Shown here piece after piece: positions 8,486 through 17,393 of a stretch of 38,453 bases of DNA. This DNA comes from Bog-159 sp049511415 (GTDB lineage Bacteria > Acidobacteriota > Terriglobia > Bryobacterales > Bryobacteraceae), in NCBI GenBank assembly GCA_049511415.1, contig JBEKYC010000067.1:1-38453 (forward strand). Reading direction: 5' to 3'. How positions within the stretch are numbered: position 1 is the stretch's first letter; every line of letters begins with the position of its first letter. The position numbers were made by a program, and so were the translations under genes. The notes beneath the pieces were generated by a model that worked only from the letters and a program-made list of their open reading frames with translations, did no database searches and was not told the DNA's origin.

Positions 8486-8733
8486 TGCTCTTCGTCAATG
8501 GTTTCGAATTCTTGCTCAATCAGCTTTGCGATTCTCAGATTCTCGCGATGGAGGTCGCGCAGCCCGCCAAAAGCGTTTTCCCATGGCTGAGGCGACGGAC
8601 CGGTGGAAGCGCGGCGCTGTAGTTGGTTCTGAACAGCCTGTGCGAAAAAATCTTTCAAGCTTTGGCCCTGCTCGGCCGCCGCGGCTTTCGCCCGCCGGAA
8701 GAGTGGATCGGGAAGTTCGACGGTTGTCTTCAC
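8476..8733 (-). CDS. vapB: Ribbon-helix-helix antitoxin (VapB-like)
   Basis: The 85-residue protein opens with a beta strand and two helices typical of ribbon-helix-helix DNA-binding antitoxins (KTTVELPDPLFRRAKAAAAE). The C-terminal half is charged and likely wraps the toxin. The start is a GTG at 8731-8733; a nearby ATG upstream is in another frame and stops at once. Its stop overlaps the vapC start by ten bases. Antitoxins of this type usually repress their own promoter, which would lie in 8734-8786, but I see no clear operator there. Confidence 0.8.
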   Translation of the reverse strand: MKTTVELPDPLFRRAKAAAAEQGQSLKDFFAQAVQNQLQRRASTGPSPQPWENAFGGLRDLHRENLRIAKLIEQEFETIDEEQWR

Positions 8734-8772
8734 ATACCCATTTTCCCATAAAAACGGGTTGAAATCCCGCGC

Positions 8773-9683
8773 CTACCTGTACCAGATCACAGGAGCGAAG
8801 GAGCTGCTCTGCGCCGCGAACAACAGAATCGGTACGGCATAGGGGGACCCATACCGGTCGCGCTAAAATTTGGGACCTGAAAGTTGACCTGCACGGCGCC
8901 CGAAACGAAGCCCGGCGCATAGCCGGCGTATGTGATGGTGGCGTCCGGGGAAACCGGCGCGGACTGCAACTGCACCGTAATGGGCAGCAGCGGCGTTCCA
9001 CCCGGACCTTCCGGAATCATGCCGTCGACTCCCGCGGGGTTCGTCTGGCCCAACCCGGATACGAACATCGCCACCGTGTCGCCGGCGTGCGCGGGATGAT
9101 CCGGGCTGTTCAACGTGCCATCGGGATTGATAATGGCTGCAGTGGTCTCGAATGCATTCGAAGGGTTCACGAAAATCTCCGGCGCGGCCGGCTGCACATT
9201 CAGAACCACCGTGTTTGACGCACCGGACGGGGTTACGATCCGGACGGGAGCGGCGCTGAGTCCGCTCAACGCATACGGTGTCACCAGGTTGATCTGCTGC
9301 GACGAAACATAGAGCAGGGGCGCGGGTTGGTTGCCGATGAGCACCTGCACGCCTGCCAAATCGGTGCCCAGCAAGTTTCCGGCAGGCTGCGCGGTCACGC
9401 CTTGCTGAGGCCCGAAGCCGGCGCCGTAGATCGAAATGATTTCTCCCGGAGCCAGCGGTCCCGGCAGTGCTGGGTAAGCCGACGGAAGTACGCAGGTATC
9501 CACCAGTCTGGGCGATCCGGGGATCGTGGTCAGGGCGCTGAGAATGATGTCGCCCTGTGCGTCAGTGCCCGCCGCCACCGCGTTTCCATTCTGTTCCGCC
9601 GCCACGGGCCCGAGTGGGACCGCAAGGCCGGTCCAGGTGCCCCACAGTAGATTTTGAGCGGCGGAGTCGGTTCGGTCGCTCAT
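8773..9683 (-). pseudogene. TIGR03437-domain protein remnant with a C-terminal frameshift
   Basis: The reading frame from 9683 encodes most of a TIGR03437 (Solibacter C-terminal) module. This includes APGEIISIYGAGFGPQQG, VLIGNQPAPLLYVSSQQINL and VAMFVSGLGQTNPAG. In this frame it ends at 8787 with an odd arginine- and cysteine-rich tail. Adding one base at the five-C run (plus strand 8842-8846) restores a family-like ending, VPILLFAAQSSSFAPVIWYR, with a stop at 8773-8775. The N-terminus lacks a signal peptide and the usual large repeat region, and an in-frame stop lies about ten codons upstream. I read it as a truncated and frameshifted remnant. A sequencing error in the homopolymer could explain the tail, but not the missing N-terminus. 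Confidence 0.65.
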
Positions 9684-9782
9684 CTTGTTGCCGATGGCGC
9701 ATATCGCACGCTACGCAGGCAATCGCAATGCCGTTCCGCCGGCCGCCCTGCATTCGGATACCATGTTCAAGGTGAGGCTGGT

Positions 9783-10892
9783 GTGCGCAACCTGATTCCA
9801 ATTCTAATTCTATCCGCGATGGTGACCATGAACTGTTCATCCCATAAAGAGCCGCGCGAGTTCGGCAAACTACCGTCTGGTGAGACGGTCGAACTCTATA
9901 CGCTGAAAAATGCCAAGGGCGTCGAGGTGGATATCTCGACCTATGGAGGCGTGGTAACTTCGCTGAAAGTGCCCGACAAGTCCGGTACGCTGGGCGACAT
10001 CGTGCTGGGCTTCGACGATCTCAACGGCTATCTGACGCCGCCACCGTATTTCGGCGCCCTGATCGGGCGCTATGGCAACCGCATCGGCCACGCGCAGTTT
10101 ACGCTCGATGGGGTCACTTACAAGCTGGCCAAAAACGATGGCGATAACTCGCTGCACGGCGGCAAACGCGGCTTCGATAAAGTGTTGTGGAAGGCGAAAC
10201 CGGGCGAGGGACAATCGCTGGAGCTGACTTATCTGAGTAAGGACGGCGAAGAAGGTTATCCGGGTAACCTGGCTGTGACCGTGGTTTACACACTGACCGA
10301 CAACAACGAGCTGAAGATCGACTACTCCGCCACCACCGATAAAGATACCGTCCTGAATCTGACGAACCACTCTTATTTCAACCTGGCCGGGCAAGGCGAA
10401 GACGATATTCTGGGTCATCAGATTACCATCAACGCCGACAAGTTCACACCGGTGGACAAAGGGCTCATTCCGACGGGCGAGTTGCGCAACGTTGAAGGTA
10501 CACCCTTCGATTTCCGGCAACCGCACGCCATCGGCGAGCGCATCGGGTCCAGCGACGAGCAGATTGTGCTGGGCGGCGGCTACGATCATAACTTCGTGCT
10601 GAATCGCAACGGCGACGGGTTATCGCTGGCGGCGCGTGTCACGGAGGCGAAATCCGGCCGGGTGATGGAGGTTTCAACCACCGAGCCGGCCATCCAGTTT
10701 TACACCGGCAATTTCCTGGATGGCACGCTGCACGGCAAGGGCGGCAAGGTCTACGCGCGGCGCTCGGCGCTGTGCCTGGAGACGCAGCATTATCCGGATT
10801 CGCCCAACCATCCGGACTTCCCGACTACGGAGCTGAAGCCGGGCGGGCGCTATCACACTACCACGGTCTACCGGTTCTCAACGGGATCTTAG
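9783..10892 (+). CDS. galM: Exported aldose 1-epimerase (galactose mutarotase family)
   Basis: The 369-residue protein is chosen from the GTG at 9783, which has AAGGTGAGG (9769-9777) five bases upstream. The frame is open further 5', but that part is not family-like. Residues 4-18 form a signal sequence ending TMNCSS, possibly a poor lipobox, so the enzyme is probably periplasmic or a lipoprotein. Mutarotase active-site residues are all present: H125 (NSLHGG), H196 (NHSYFNL), D268 (GYDHNF) and E333 (ETQHYP). It interconverts alpha and beta anomers of aldoses. It faces the arabinose operon with a seven-base gap, which suggests sugar-release work outside the cytosol. Confidence 0.88.
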   Translation: MRNLIPILILSAMVTMNCSSHKEPREFGKLPSGETVELYTLKNAKGVEVDISTYGGVVTSLKVPDKSGTLGDIVLGFDDLNGYLTPPPYFGALIGRYGNRIGHAQFTLDGVTYKLAKNDGDNSLHGGKRGFDKVLWKAKPGEGQSLELTYLSKDGEEGYPGNLAVTVVYTLTDNNELKIDYSATTDKDTVLNLTNHSYFNLAGQGEDDILGHQITINADKFTPVDKGLIPTGELRNVEGTPFDFRQPHAIGERIGSSDEQIVLGGGYDHNFVLNRNGDGLSLAARVTEAKSGRVMEVSTTEPAIQFYTGNFLDGTLHGKGGKVYARRSALCLETQHYPDSPNHPDFPTTELKPGGRYHTTTVYRFSTGS

Positions 10893-10899
10893 GGAGCAG

Positions 10900-11589
10900 T
10901 TACTTCTGCCCGTAGTAGGCACTCACTCCGTGCTTGCGCAGAAAGTGTTTGTCGAGATGCGCGGCGTGTAACTCTTCCGCGGATTCACTTAGCATCACGC
11001 TGTAATAGGTCATCTCCGCGACATACTCCAGAATGACCGCGTTGTGCGCCGCGTCCGCAGCTGTCGTGCCCCAGCAGAACGGGCCGTGTCCGGCGACCAG
11101 CACGGCAGGCACTTCCATGGGATCGGAGCCCGCAAACCGGCGAATAATCACCTCTCCGGTATTGGCTTCGTACGCCGATTCGATTTCGTGCGGATGCATC
11201 GCCTCGGTCACCGGCACGGCGCCCCGGAAATAATCGGCATGCGTGGTGCCGAGGCAGGGAATCGGCCGCCGGGCCTGTGCCCACGCGGTGGCGAAACGCG
11301 AATGCGTGTGGACCACGCCGCCGGTAGCCGGGAACGATCGATAGAGCGCCAGGTGCGTGGCCAGATCCGACGATGGGCGCAGCGAGCCTTCCACGATGCC
11401 CCCCTCCAAATCGGTGATTACCAGGTCGCCGGGTCGCATGTTTTCGTAGGGCACACCGCTGGGCTTGATCGCCACCAGGCCTTCGCCGCGCGAAATCCCG
11501 CTGGCGTTGCCGAACGTGTACAGCACCAGTCCGCGGCGGACCAGTTCCAGATTGGCTTCCAATACTTGCTCGCGAAGTTCGTTCAGCAT
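10900..11589 (-). CDS. araD: L-ribulose-5-phosphate 4-epimerase
   Basis: This 229-residue class II aldolase/epimerase fold protein has zinc ligands H94, H96 and H168 in VVHTHS and AGHGPF. It also has GNASG at 27-31, KPSG at 42-45, S74-D75 and D119 (HADYF). AraD converts L-ribulose 5-phosphate to D-xylulose 5-phosphate, the last step of bacterial L-arabinose use. The related class II aldolases (fuculose-phosphate type) are shorter and lack parts of this pattern. Its ATG lies one base after the stop of the arabinofuranosidase gene, and it is third in a tight araB-abfA-araD run. Confidence 0.9.
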   Translation of the reverse strand: MLNELREQVLEANLELVRRGLVLYTFGNASGISRGEGLVAIKPSGVPYENMRPGDLVITDLEGGIVEGSLRPSSDLATHLALYRSFPATGGVVHTHSRFATAWAQARRPIPCLGTTHADYFRGAVPVTEAMHPHEIESAYEANTGEVIIRRFAGSDPMEVPAVLVAGHGPFCWGTTAADAAHNAVILEYVAEMTYYSVMLSESAEELHAAHLDKHFLRKHGVSAYYGQK

Positions 11590-11590
11590 C

Positions 11591-13195
11591 TCACACCAAT
11601 TGAATTTCCAGCCTGGTCACCGAGGCGGGCGCAAAACGCCGCGCCAGGCCCTGCTCCACGCGCGGTTCCACGGCGCGAGGATCTTCGAAGCTATTATGCG
11701 CGTGCACATCCGCCGCGGCCAGCACGGTGGCTTTGGCCGGCCCGACGTTAGCGCCGCGCACCGCGATCTCCACCTCGCGCGTCTGATCGATGCTCGGATT
11801 GGTCACCGTTACCGTCAAGGTCTTCTCATGCAGCGAAGCCGAGCAGGAAAGACCCGCCAGACCCTTGTAAATTGAAGGCGCCGTGGCTACCGTCCGCAGC
11901 GATTGCGCTCCCTGGTGCGCCGCGTACATGTCGAAAACATGATAAGTCGGCGTCACACAGAACTTATCCTCGTGCGCCAGGAACAGCGATTGCAGACAAT
12001 TCACCAACTGCGCGATGGCCGCCATGCCGACTTTGTCCGCATGCCGGTTGAAGGTATCCAGCGTCAGCCCGGCGAGCACCGCGTCCCGCATGGTGTTCTG
12101 CTGTCCCAGCACCGCCGCCGGGAACGGCTCGGTGCCGGGACGGTACCACGCGCCCCACTCATCCACCACCAGCTTCACGTGATGCTGGCGGTCATGCTCG
12201 CCCATCACGCCCCACTGGCTGGTGATGAAGGAATCCATTTGCGATGCTTCGCGCAGCAGTTCGTAATAAGGCTCGGCGTCGAAGCGCAGCGCATCGCCTT
12301 TGCCGCCCAGCCAATCCGTGACACGCCCGCCGGTCACGTTCCAGGCGTAGTGGTGCATGGACCAGCCCCACATGCTATGTACGGCGTTCTTCTCGGCCAG
12401 TTTCCCGAAGAAACGCCGGGTCCAATCGCGATTGTTACCGTCGGGGCCGGAACCAACGAAGGCCAGCGGCACTCCATATCCCGGAACCCAGGCCGTGAAA
12501 CGCAGGTATTCGGTGGCGTAATCTTCGGGAATGAAATTGCCGCCGCAGCCCCAGGCTTCATTGCCGACGCCCCAATAGCGCACATTGAGCGGGTCGCGTT
12601 CGCCATCCGCCGCGCGCAGATCGGCCAGCGTGGTCGACCCAGCGGGCGAGTTGCAATACTCCACCCAGTGGTTGAACTCCAGCGCGTTCGATCCGCGCAT
12701 GTTGGCGGCGAAATACGGCTGCGCGCCGCTGAGCCTGCAGAATCGCGCGAACTCCACCGTGCCGAACTGGTTGGGATCGTAGATCTGCGGTCCACTGGGC
12801 GGCCTGTCCTTGCCCCACTCCGACGCGCCGGCCCAGAAATTCGTGCGCCGCGGACGCTTGGCGCGCGGGCCGGTGCCGTCGCGCCAGTCGTAGCTGTCGG
12901 CGAAGCAGCCGCCCGGCCAGCGGATCACGGAAGGATTGATTTTTCGTAGCGCGTCGACGAGCGACTTGCGGATACCGCCGATATTAGGGACCGACGAATC
13001 TTCGCCCACCCAGATGCCGTCATAGACCACCCCGCCGAGATTCTCGGCGAAGTGCCCGTAGATCTGCGGCGCAATCGTGGCGATGGGCTCGTCGACCAGC
13101 ACTTCGATCGTGCTGTCGCCTGCCGCCGAACGCAATGCGCCGGCGCACGCCACACCCGCGGTGGCCGCTTTCAAAAACTCGCGTCTGCTTGTCAT
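11591..13195 (-). CDS. abfA: Tat-exported alpha-L-arabinofuranosidase (GH51)
   Basis: The 534-residue glycosidase starts with a textbook twin-arginine signal, SRREFLKAATAG, so it is exported folded. The GH51 catalytic pair is visible: acid/base E213 in WGVGNEAWG and nucleophile E346 in LVVDEWGAWY. The C-terminal 130 residues form a beta domain. It should release L-arabinose from arabinan or arabinoxylan side chains outside the cytosol. Its start overlaps the araB stop by four bases (ATGA), and araD begins one base after its stop. Placing the glycosidase between the two cytosolic enzymes ties polysaccharide attack to sugar use. Confidence 0.9.
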   Translation of the reverse strand: MTSRREFLKAATAGVACAGALRSAAGDSTIEVLVDEPIATIAPQIYGHFAENLGGVVYDGIWVGEDSSVPNIGGIRKSLVDALRKINPSVIRWPGGCFADSYDWRDGTGPRAKRPRRTNFWAGASEWGKDRPPSGPQIYDPNQFGTVEFARFCRLSGAQPYFAANMRGSNALEFNHWVEYCNSPAGSTTLADLRAADGERDPLNVRYWGVGNEAWGCGGNFIPEDYATEYLRFTAWVPGYGVPLAFVGSGPDGNNRDWTRRFFGKLAEKNAVHSMWGWSMHHYAWNVTGGRVTDWLGGKGDALRFDAEPYYELLREASQMDSFITSQWGVMGEHDRQHHVKLVVDEWGAWYRPGTEPFPAAVLGQQNTMRDAVLAGLTLDTFNRHADKVGMAAIAQLVNCLQSLFLAHEDKFCVTPTYHVFDMYAAHQGAQSLRTVATAPSIYKGLAGLSCSASLHEKTLTVTVTNPSIDQTREVEIAVRGANVGPAKATVLAAADVHAHNSFEDPRAVEPRVEQGLARRFAPASVTRLEIQLV

Positions 13196-14778
13196 TTCTG
13201 TTCTCCCATGCGCACATGCGCTGCTAACCGTCGCAGCTCCGGTAGCACGTCACCGATCGCCGCCGCTTCCGACCCCGGATTGCCCAACGCAAAGTATAGC
13301 TTCCGGTACAACGGATAAATCTGCTGATAAGCCACATGGTCGCGCGCATCCGGCTGGATCGTGCGATAGCTCGGGCACAACGCGTCCTGCGCCGCCTCGA
13401 TACTCGGGAACGCGCCCGCCGCCATAAATGCCATGATGGCCGATCCCAGACTGGTGACATCGCCCTCCGGGACCAGCACCGGCTTGTTCAGCACGTTGGC
13501 GTACACGCGATTCAATGTTTCGTTCTTCTGCGGAATGCCGCCGCCGTTGATCACGCGCCGTATGGCCACACCGTGCTCCGCCATGCGCTCGAAGATCGCG
13601 CGCGTATGAAACGCCGTGCCTTCGATGGCCGCGAACAATTCGTCCTGCGCGGTGTGGGTCAGGTGCCAGCCCAGCGTCACGCCGCCGAGATCCGCATTCA
13701 CCAGCACCGTGCGGTCGCCGTTGTCCCAGGTGAGCCGCAACAGGCCGGTCTGGCCGCCGCGATAGCTTTCGAGGCCTTCCGATAGCGCCGCTACGGTCAA
13801 ACCGGCGCGCCGCGCAATGGCTTCAAAAATATCGCCCGTGGCGGACAAGCCTGCTTCAATGCCGAAATACTCCGGGTGAATCGAACCCTTCACCACGCCG
13901 CATACACCGGGGATCAGATCCACCTGTTTGGCGATGGCCATGATGCACGTGGACGTGCCCACCACATTCACCACGTCGCCTTCGCGCACGCCCGCGCCGA
14001 TAGCGTCCCAATGCGCGTCGAACGCACCCACCGGAATTGGAATGCCCGCGCGCAGCCCCAGCGTTGCCGCCCACTCCGCGGAAAGATGTCCGGCGATTTG
14101 ATCGGATGTCGCATAGCGGCCTGCGAGCTTGTCGCGCACTCCGGCGAGGATCGGATCGACCCGCGTCAGAAACTCTTCGGATGGCAGCCCGCCGAGTTCC
14201 TGGTTCCACATCCACTTGTGGCCCATCGCACATACGCTGCGCGGCGCCTGCCGCGGATCGCTAATGCCGCACAACACCGCGGCCACCATGTCGCAGTGCT
14301 CCAGCGCCGTGACCATGCGCGCGCGCTGGTCCGGATTGTGCCGCAGCCAGTGCAGCAGCTTCGAGAATCCCCACTCCGAAGAATACACGCCGCCGCACCA
14401 CTGGAGCGCTTCCAGCTGTTCGCGACGGCCCGCCGCAGTGATCTCTGCGGCTTCGCCCTTCGCGCGATGGTCGCACCAGAGGTAGTAATCGTCGAGCGGC
14501 TCTAGCCCTTCGCCCACCGGAATCACGCTCGATCCTGTGGTGTCGAGCGCCAGCGCGGCCACTTGTCCGCCATCCGCGCCAGCCGCGTCTAGCGCGCCCC
14601 GCATAGCCGTGGCCAGCGCCTGCATATGGTCCTGGTGCGACTGCGTGGCGTAATCCGGATCATCTTTCTTGCGCGCCAGCGGATACTCGCCGGTGGCCGA
14701 GCCCAGCCGCCCCCTGGCGCTGTCAAATATGGAAACGCGGACGCTGAGCGTCCCGAAGTCAACACCAGCAACAATCAC
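13192..14778 (-). CDS. araB: Ribulokinase
   Basis: The 528-residue FGGY-family sugar kinase begins at a GTG, with GGGAG about nine bases upstream. It shows DFGT at 7-10, DTTGSS at 79-84, catalytic D254 in GAFDAHWD, GTSTC at 274-278 and the C-terminal NGGG adenosine motif. Length and GAFDAH agree with ribulokinase rather than xylulokinase or glycerol kinase. It phosphorylates L-ribulose with ATP. It is the first gene of the araB-abfA-araD run. No arabinose isomerase (araA), transporter or AraC/LacI regulator is in the window. It diverges from zwf across 75 bases. Confidence 0.9.
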   Translation of the reverse strand: MIVAGVDFGTLSVRVSIFDSARGRLGSATGEYPLARKKDDPDYATQSHQDHMQALATAMRGALDAAGADGGQVAALALDTTGSSVIPVGEGLEPLDDYYLWCDHRAKGEAAEITAAGRREQLEALQWCGGVYSSEWGFSKLLHWLRHNPDQRARMVTALEHCDMVAAVLCGISDPRQAPRSVCAMGHKWMWNQELGGLPSEEFLTRVDPILAGVRDKLAGRYATSDQIAGHLSAEWAATLGLRAGIPIPVGAFDAHWDAIGAGVREGDVVNVVGTSTCIMAIAKQVDLIPGVCGVVKGSIHPEYFGIEAGLSATGDIFEAIARRAGLTVAALSEGLESYRGGQTGLLRLTWDNGDRTVLVNADLGGVTLGWHLTHTAQDELFAAIEGTAFHTRAIFERMAEHGVAIRRVINGGGIPQKNETLNRVYANVLNKPVLVPEGDVTSLGSAIMAFMAAGAFPSIEAAQDALCPSYRTIQPDARDHVAYQQIYPLYRKLYFALGNPGSEAAAIGDVLPELRRLAAHVRMGEQK

Positions 14779-14798
14779 GAATCTGCTCCCGAAGCTCG

Positions 14799-14804
14799 AT
14801 TATC
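14799..14804 (-). promoter_or_regulatory. Candidate -10 element for araB operon
   Basis: On the minus strand this reads GATAAT, preceded by TG one base upstream of an extended-type position. The start point would be near 14792, giving a leader of roughly 14 bases before the araB GTG. No good -35 hexamer is seen. Confidence 0.4.
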
Positions 14805-14837
14805 ACTCGTTTCGGGTGCGCTCCGTTATCCCGCCCG

Positions 14838-14846
14838 TGCTATTTT
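14838..14846 (+). promoter_or_regulatory. Candidate extended -10 element for zwf
   Basis: TGCTATTTT fits the extended -10 form TGnTATAAT. Transcription would begin at about 14853-14854, that is at or next to the zwf ATG, which has no Shine-Dalgarno sequence. This fits a leaderless message but is a sequence-only guess. Confidence 0.35.
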
Positions 14847-14853
14847 GGATTAC

Positions 14854-16374
14854 ATGTCTCTGGAGAATCCGTTCCAGGATCCCCTACGTTTCGAGCGCCG
14901 CGTGCCCGAGTGCGCCATGGTGATTTTCGGAGCCAATGGCGACCTCACCAAGCGCAAACTGCTGCCCGCGCTCTACCGTCTCGCCTATGAACGCCGCCTG
15001 GATGCCGGATTCGCCGTGCTGGGCCTCTCGCGCACGCCCTTGAGCGACGATCAGTTCCGCGACAAAATGTACGAATCCGTGAAAGAGTTCCTGGAGGATT
15101 CGCCATTCGACGAGGATGTTTGGAAGGCCTTCGCGCAAGGCATCTATTACATGCCCGGCGATATCGACGATCCGAATTTATATAGCGCTCTGGATGCCCG
15201 CCTGAAAGAGATCGAAGCCGCGCGCCACACCGGTGGCAACGTGCTTTTCTATCTTTCCACGCAGCCCAGCCAGTACATCCGCATCTCGCAAGGCCTGGCT
15301 GCCGCGAAAGTCGGCAAAGGATCCGGCTGGCGCCGCATCGTGATCGAAAAACCGTTTGGCCACGACCTGGCCAGCGCACGCACCCTGAGTGATGAACTGC
15401 ACAGCGCCTTCGAGGAATCCGAGGTCTACCGCATCGACCATTATCTCGGTAAGGAAACCGTGCAGAACATCCTGGCGTTCCGCTTCGGCAACGGCATTTT
15501 CGAGCCGCTGTGGAACCGCCGCTATGTGAATCACGTGCAGATCACGGCCGCGGAGGCGATCGGCGTCGAAGGCCGCGGCGCGTATTATCAGGAGGCCGGC
15601 GCGCTGCGCGACATGATCCAGAATCACCTGTCGCAGGTGATGGCCACCATCGCCATGGAACCCAGCGCCACCTTCAGGCCTAACTCCGTGCGCGACGAGC
15701 GTTCCAAACTGCTGCGCTCCATACGCGTGATGAAGCCGGACGAGGTGCTGCAAAACACGGTTTCGGGCCAATATGGTCCGGCGCGCATCGGCGGCGAAGA
15801 CGTGCCCGGATTCCGTCAGGAAACCGGCGTGAAACCGGACGCGCAGACCGACACTTACGCGGCCGTCACTTTCTTCGTCGACAACTGGCGCTGGGCCGGC
15901 GTGCCCTTCTATCTGCGCTCCGGCAAGCGGCTGCCCAAGCGCGTGACGGAGATCGCCATTCAATTCAACGCCGCGCCGCTGGCCATTTTTAACGGCGATG
16001 AAACCACCACCGCGCCCAATCTGCTGATCCTGCGCATCCAGCCCGAGGAAGGCATCTCGCTCAAGTTCCTTTCCAAGCGTCCCGGCGCCGGCATGCAACT
16101 GCGTCCCGTCTCCATGGATTTCAACTACGGCTCCAGCTTCGGCGAGCGCTCGCCCTCGGCCTACGAGACGCTGCTGCTCGACGCCATCATCGGTGACGCC
16201 ACGCTCTACACGCGGCAGGATATGGTGGAAGCCAGTTGGACCGTGGTCGACGCGGTGCAGACCGTTTGGAATAACACCAAATTCGATTTCCCCAACTACG
16301 CCGCCGGCGCCTGGGGCCCTAAGGCCGCCGACGACATGCTGGCGCGCCGCGGGCATGTCTGGAGGCAACCATAA
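14854..16374 (+). CDS. zwf: Glucose-6-phosphate dehydrogenase
   Basis: The 506-residue protein is of normal Zwf length when started at MSLENPFQDP. The open frame upstream into the araB promoter is not family-like. The NADP-binding motif GANGDLTKRK is at 26-35, EKPFG at 165-169 and the substrate motif RIDHYLGKE at 193-201. D195-H196 and catalytic H258 (QNHLSQ) are present. It oxidises glucose 6-phosphate to 6-phosphogluconolactone, making NADPH in the cytosol. It overlaps opcA by one base (TAATG), and pgl follows, so the cassette covers the first two steps of the oxidative pentose-phosphate path. No gnd is in view. Confidence 0.95.
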   Translation: MSLENPFQDPLRFERRVPECAMVIFGANGDLTKRKLLPALYRLAYERRLDAGFAVLGLSRTPLSDDQFRDKMYESVKEFLEDSPFDEDVWKAFAQGIYYMPGDIDDPNLYSALDARLKEIEAARHTGGNVLFYLSTQPSQYIRISQGLAAAKVGKGSGWRRIVIEKPFGHDLASARTLSDELHSAFEESEVYRIDHYLGKETVQNILAFRFGNGIFEPLWNRRYVNHVQITAAEAIGVEGRGAYYQEAGALRDMIQNHLSQVMATIAMEPSATFRPNSVRDERSKLLRSIRVMKPDEVLQNTVSGQYGPARIGGEDVPGFRQETGVKPDAQTDTYAAVTFFVDNWRWAGVPFYLRSGKRLPKRVTEIAIQFNAAPLAIFNGDETTTAPNLLILRIQPEEGISLKFLSKRPGAGMQLRPVSMDFNYGSSFGERSPSAYETLLLDAIIGDATLYTRQDMVEASWTVVDAVQTVWNNTKFDFPNYAAGAWGPKAADDMLARRGHVWRQP

Positions 16375-17384
16375 TGGCCGCCGCCGGGACCATCGCGCCC
16401 GACCGCATTTTGCACGAAATGGAAGACCTGTGGGTCTCGCTCGGCAAGCAGGGCGAAGGCGATGCCGGAGTGCTGCGCGCCTGCTCCATGACGCTGGTGG
16501 TGGCCGCCGAAGAATCGGATGACGCGCAGGCCATCGGCGAAACTCTGGCGGCCCTGATGCCGGAGCATCCCAGCCGCGCCATCGTGATCCGGTTTCGCGC
16601 GGGCGATGGGCGCGAGCTTTCCTCGCGTGTCTTCGCGCAATGCTGGATGCCTTTCGGACATCGCCGGCAGATCTGCTGTGAGCAGATCGAAATCACCGCG
16701 TCGGACGCTAGCCTGCCCGATCTGGTGGCTGTGCTGGTGGCCTTGAAGGTGCCGGATCTGCCGGTGATCCTGTGGTGCCGCAGCCCCCGCCTGTTCGCCC
16801 TCAATGACTTTTCGCAGCTTGCCGGCATCGCGCAGAAGGAAGTGCTCGATAGCGCCGCCTTCGATCCGCAAACGTCGGCCTTCCCGCGTCTTAGCGCGGC
16901 GGTAGCCGCAGGCCGTTCGCTGGCCGACCTTTCCTGGACGCGGCTGACTCGCTGGCGGGAACTGGTCGCGCAGATCTTCGAGAATCGTTCGCAATTGGCG
17001 CATCTGCCGGAGGTATCCGATATCACCATTCGATATCGCGCCGCGGCCACGCCGGCCACTGCGTACTATCTGGCTGCCTGGCTCAGCGATGGATTCGAAA
17101 AGATCGGCGCGCACCCCCGCCTGCACTTTGCGGCTGATGCCGGAGACGCATCCGGACGGCTGAGCCTGGTGGAAATGCGGGCGGAGGGCGCGGCCGATCC
17201 CATTGCATCGATCGCTCTGGGAGACGGTCCCGCGGCCGAAGTGCGCGTGGGAGAACTCGCCAGCAAAGCCCTGCTGCCGGCACTCAACGATTACGCCCTG
17301 ATGCGCGAGGAGCTTTCCATTCCCGGACGCGATCCGGTCTTCGAGGGCGCCTTGGCCGGCGCCGCCAATCTTGCGTTATCGTGA
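16374..17384 (+). CDS. opcA: Glucose-6-phosphate dehydrogenase assembly/activator protein (OpcA-like)
   Basis: The 336-residue protein lies between zwf and pgl, as OpcA does in cyanobacteria and actinobacteria. Sequence features typical of the family are the N-terminal region ending PSRAIVI (about residue 65-71) and the stretch PDLPVILWCRSP, then KEVLDSAAFDP (about 127-165). OpcA tunes the oligomeric state and redox response of glucose-6-phosphate dehydrogenase and has no enzyme activity of its own. GGAGG eight bases before the ATG lies in the end of zwf, and the one-base overlap supports coupled translation. The call leans on both sequence and position. Confidence 0.8.
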   Translation: MAAAGTIAPDRILHEMEDLWVSLGKQGEGDAGVLRACSMTLVVAAEESDDAQAIGETLAALMPEHPSRAIVIRFRAGDGRELSSRVFAQCWMPFGHRRQICCEQIEITASDASLPDLVAVLVALKVPDLPVILWCRSPRLFALNDFSQLAGIAQKEVLDSAAFDPQTSAFPRLSAAVAAGRSLADLSWTRLTRWRELVAQIFENRSQLAHLPEVSDITIRYRAAATPATAYYLAAWLSDGFEKIGAHPRLHFAADAGDASGRLSLVEMRAEGAADPIASIALGDGPAAEVRVGELASKALLPALNDYALMREELSIPGRDPVFEGALAGAANLALS

Positions 17385-17393
17385 ACCTTACAC

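Noticed and set aside
8516..9001. Open frame bridging the vapB region and the TIGR03437 remnant
   Set aside because: Most of it is an out-of-frame shadow of vapB and the remnant; only the short restored tail near 8773-8842, in a different frame, is family-like.
14626..14853. Upstream extension of glucose-6-phosphate dehydrogenase
   Set aside because: It runs through the start of araB and the promoter gap; family likeness begins just after the ATG at 14854.
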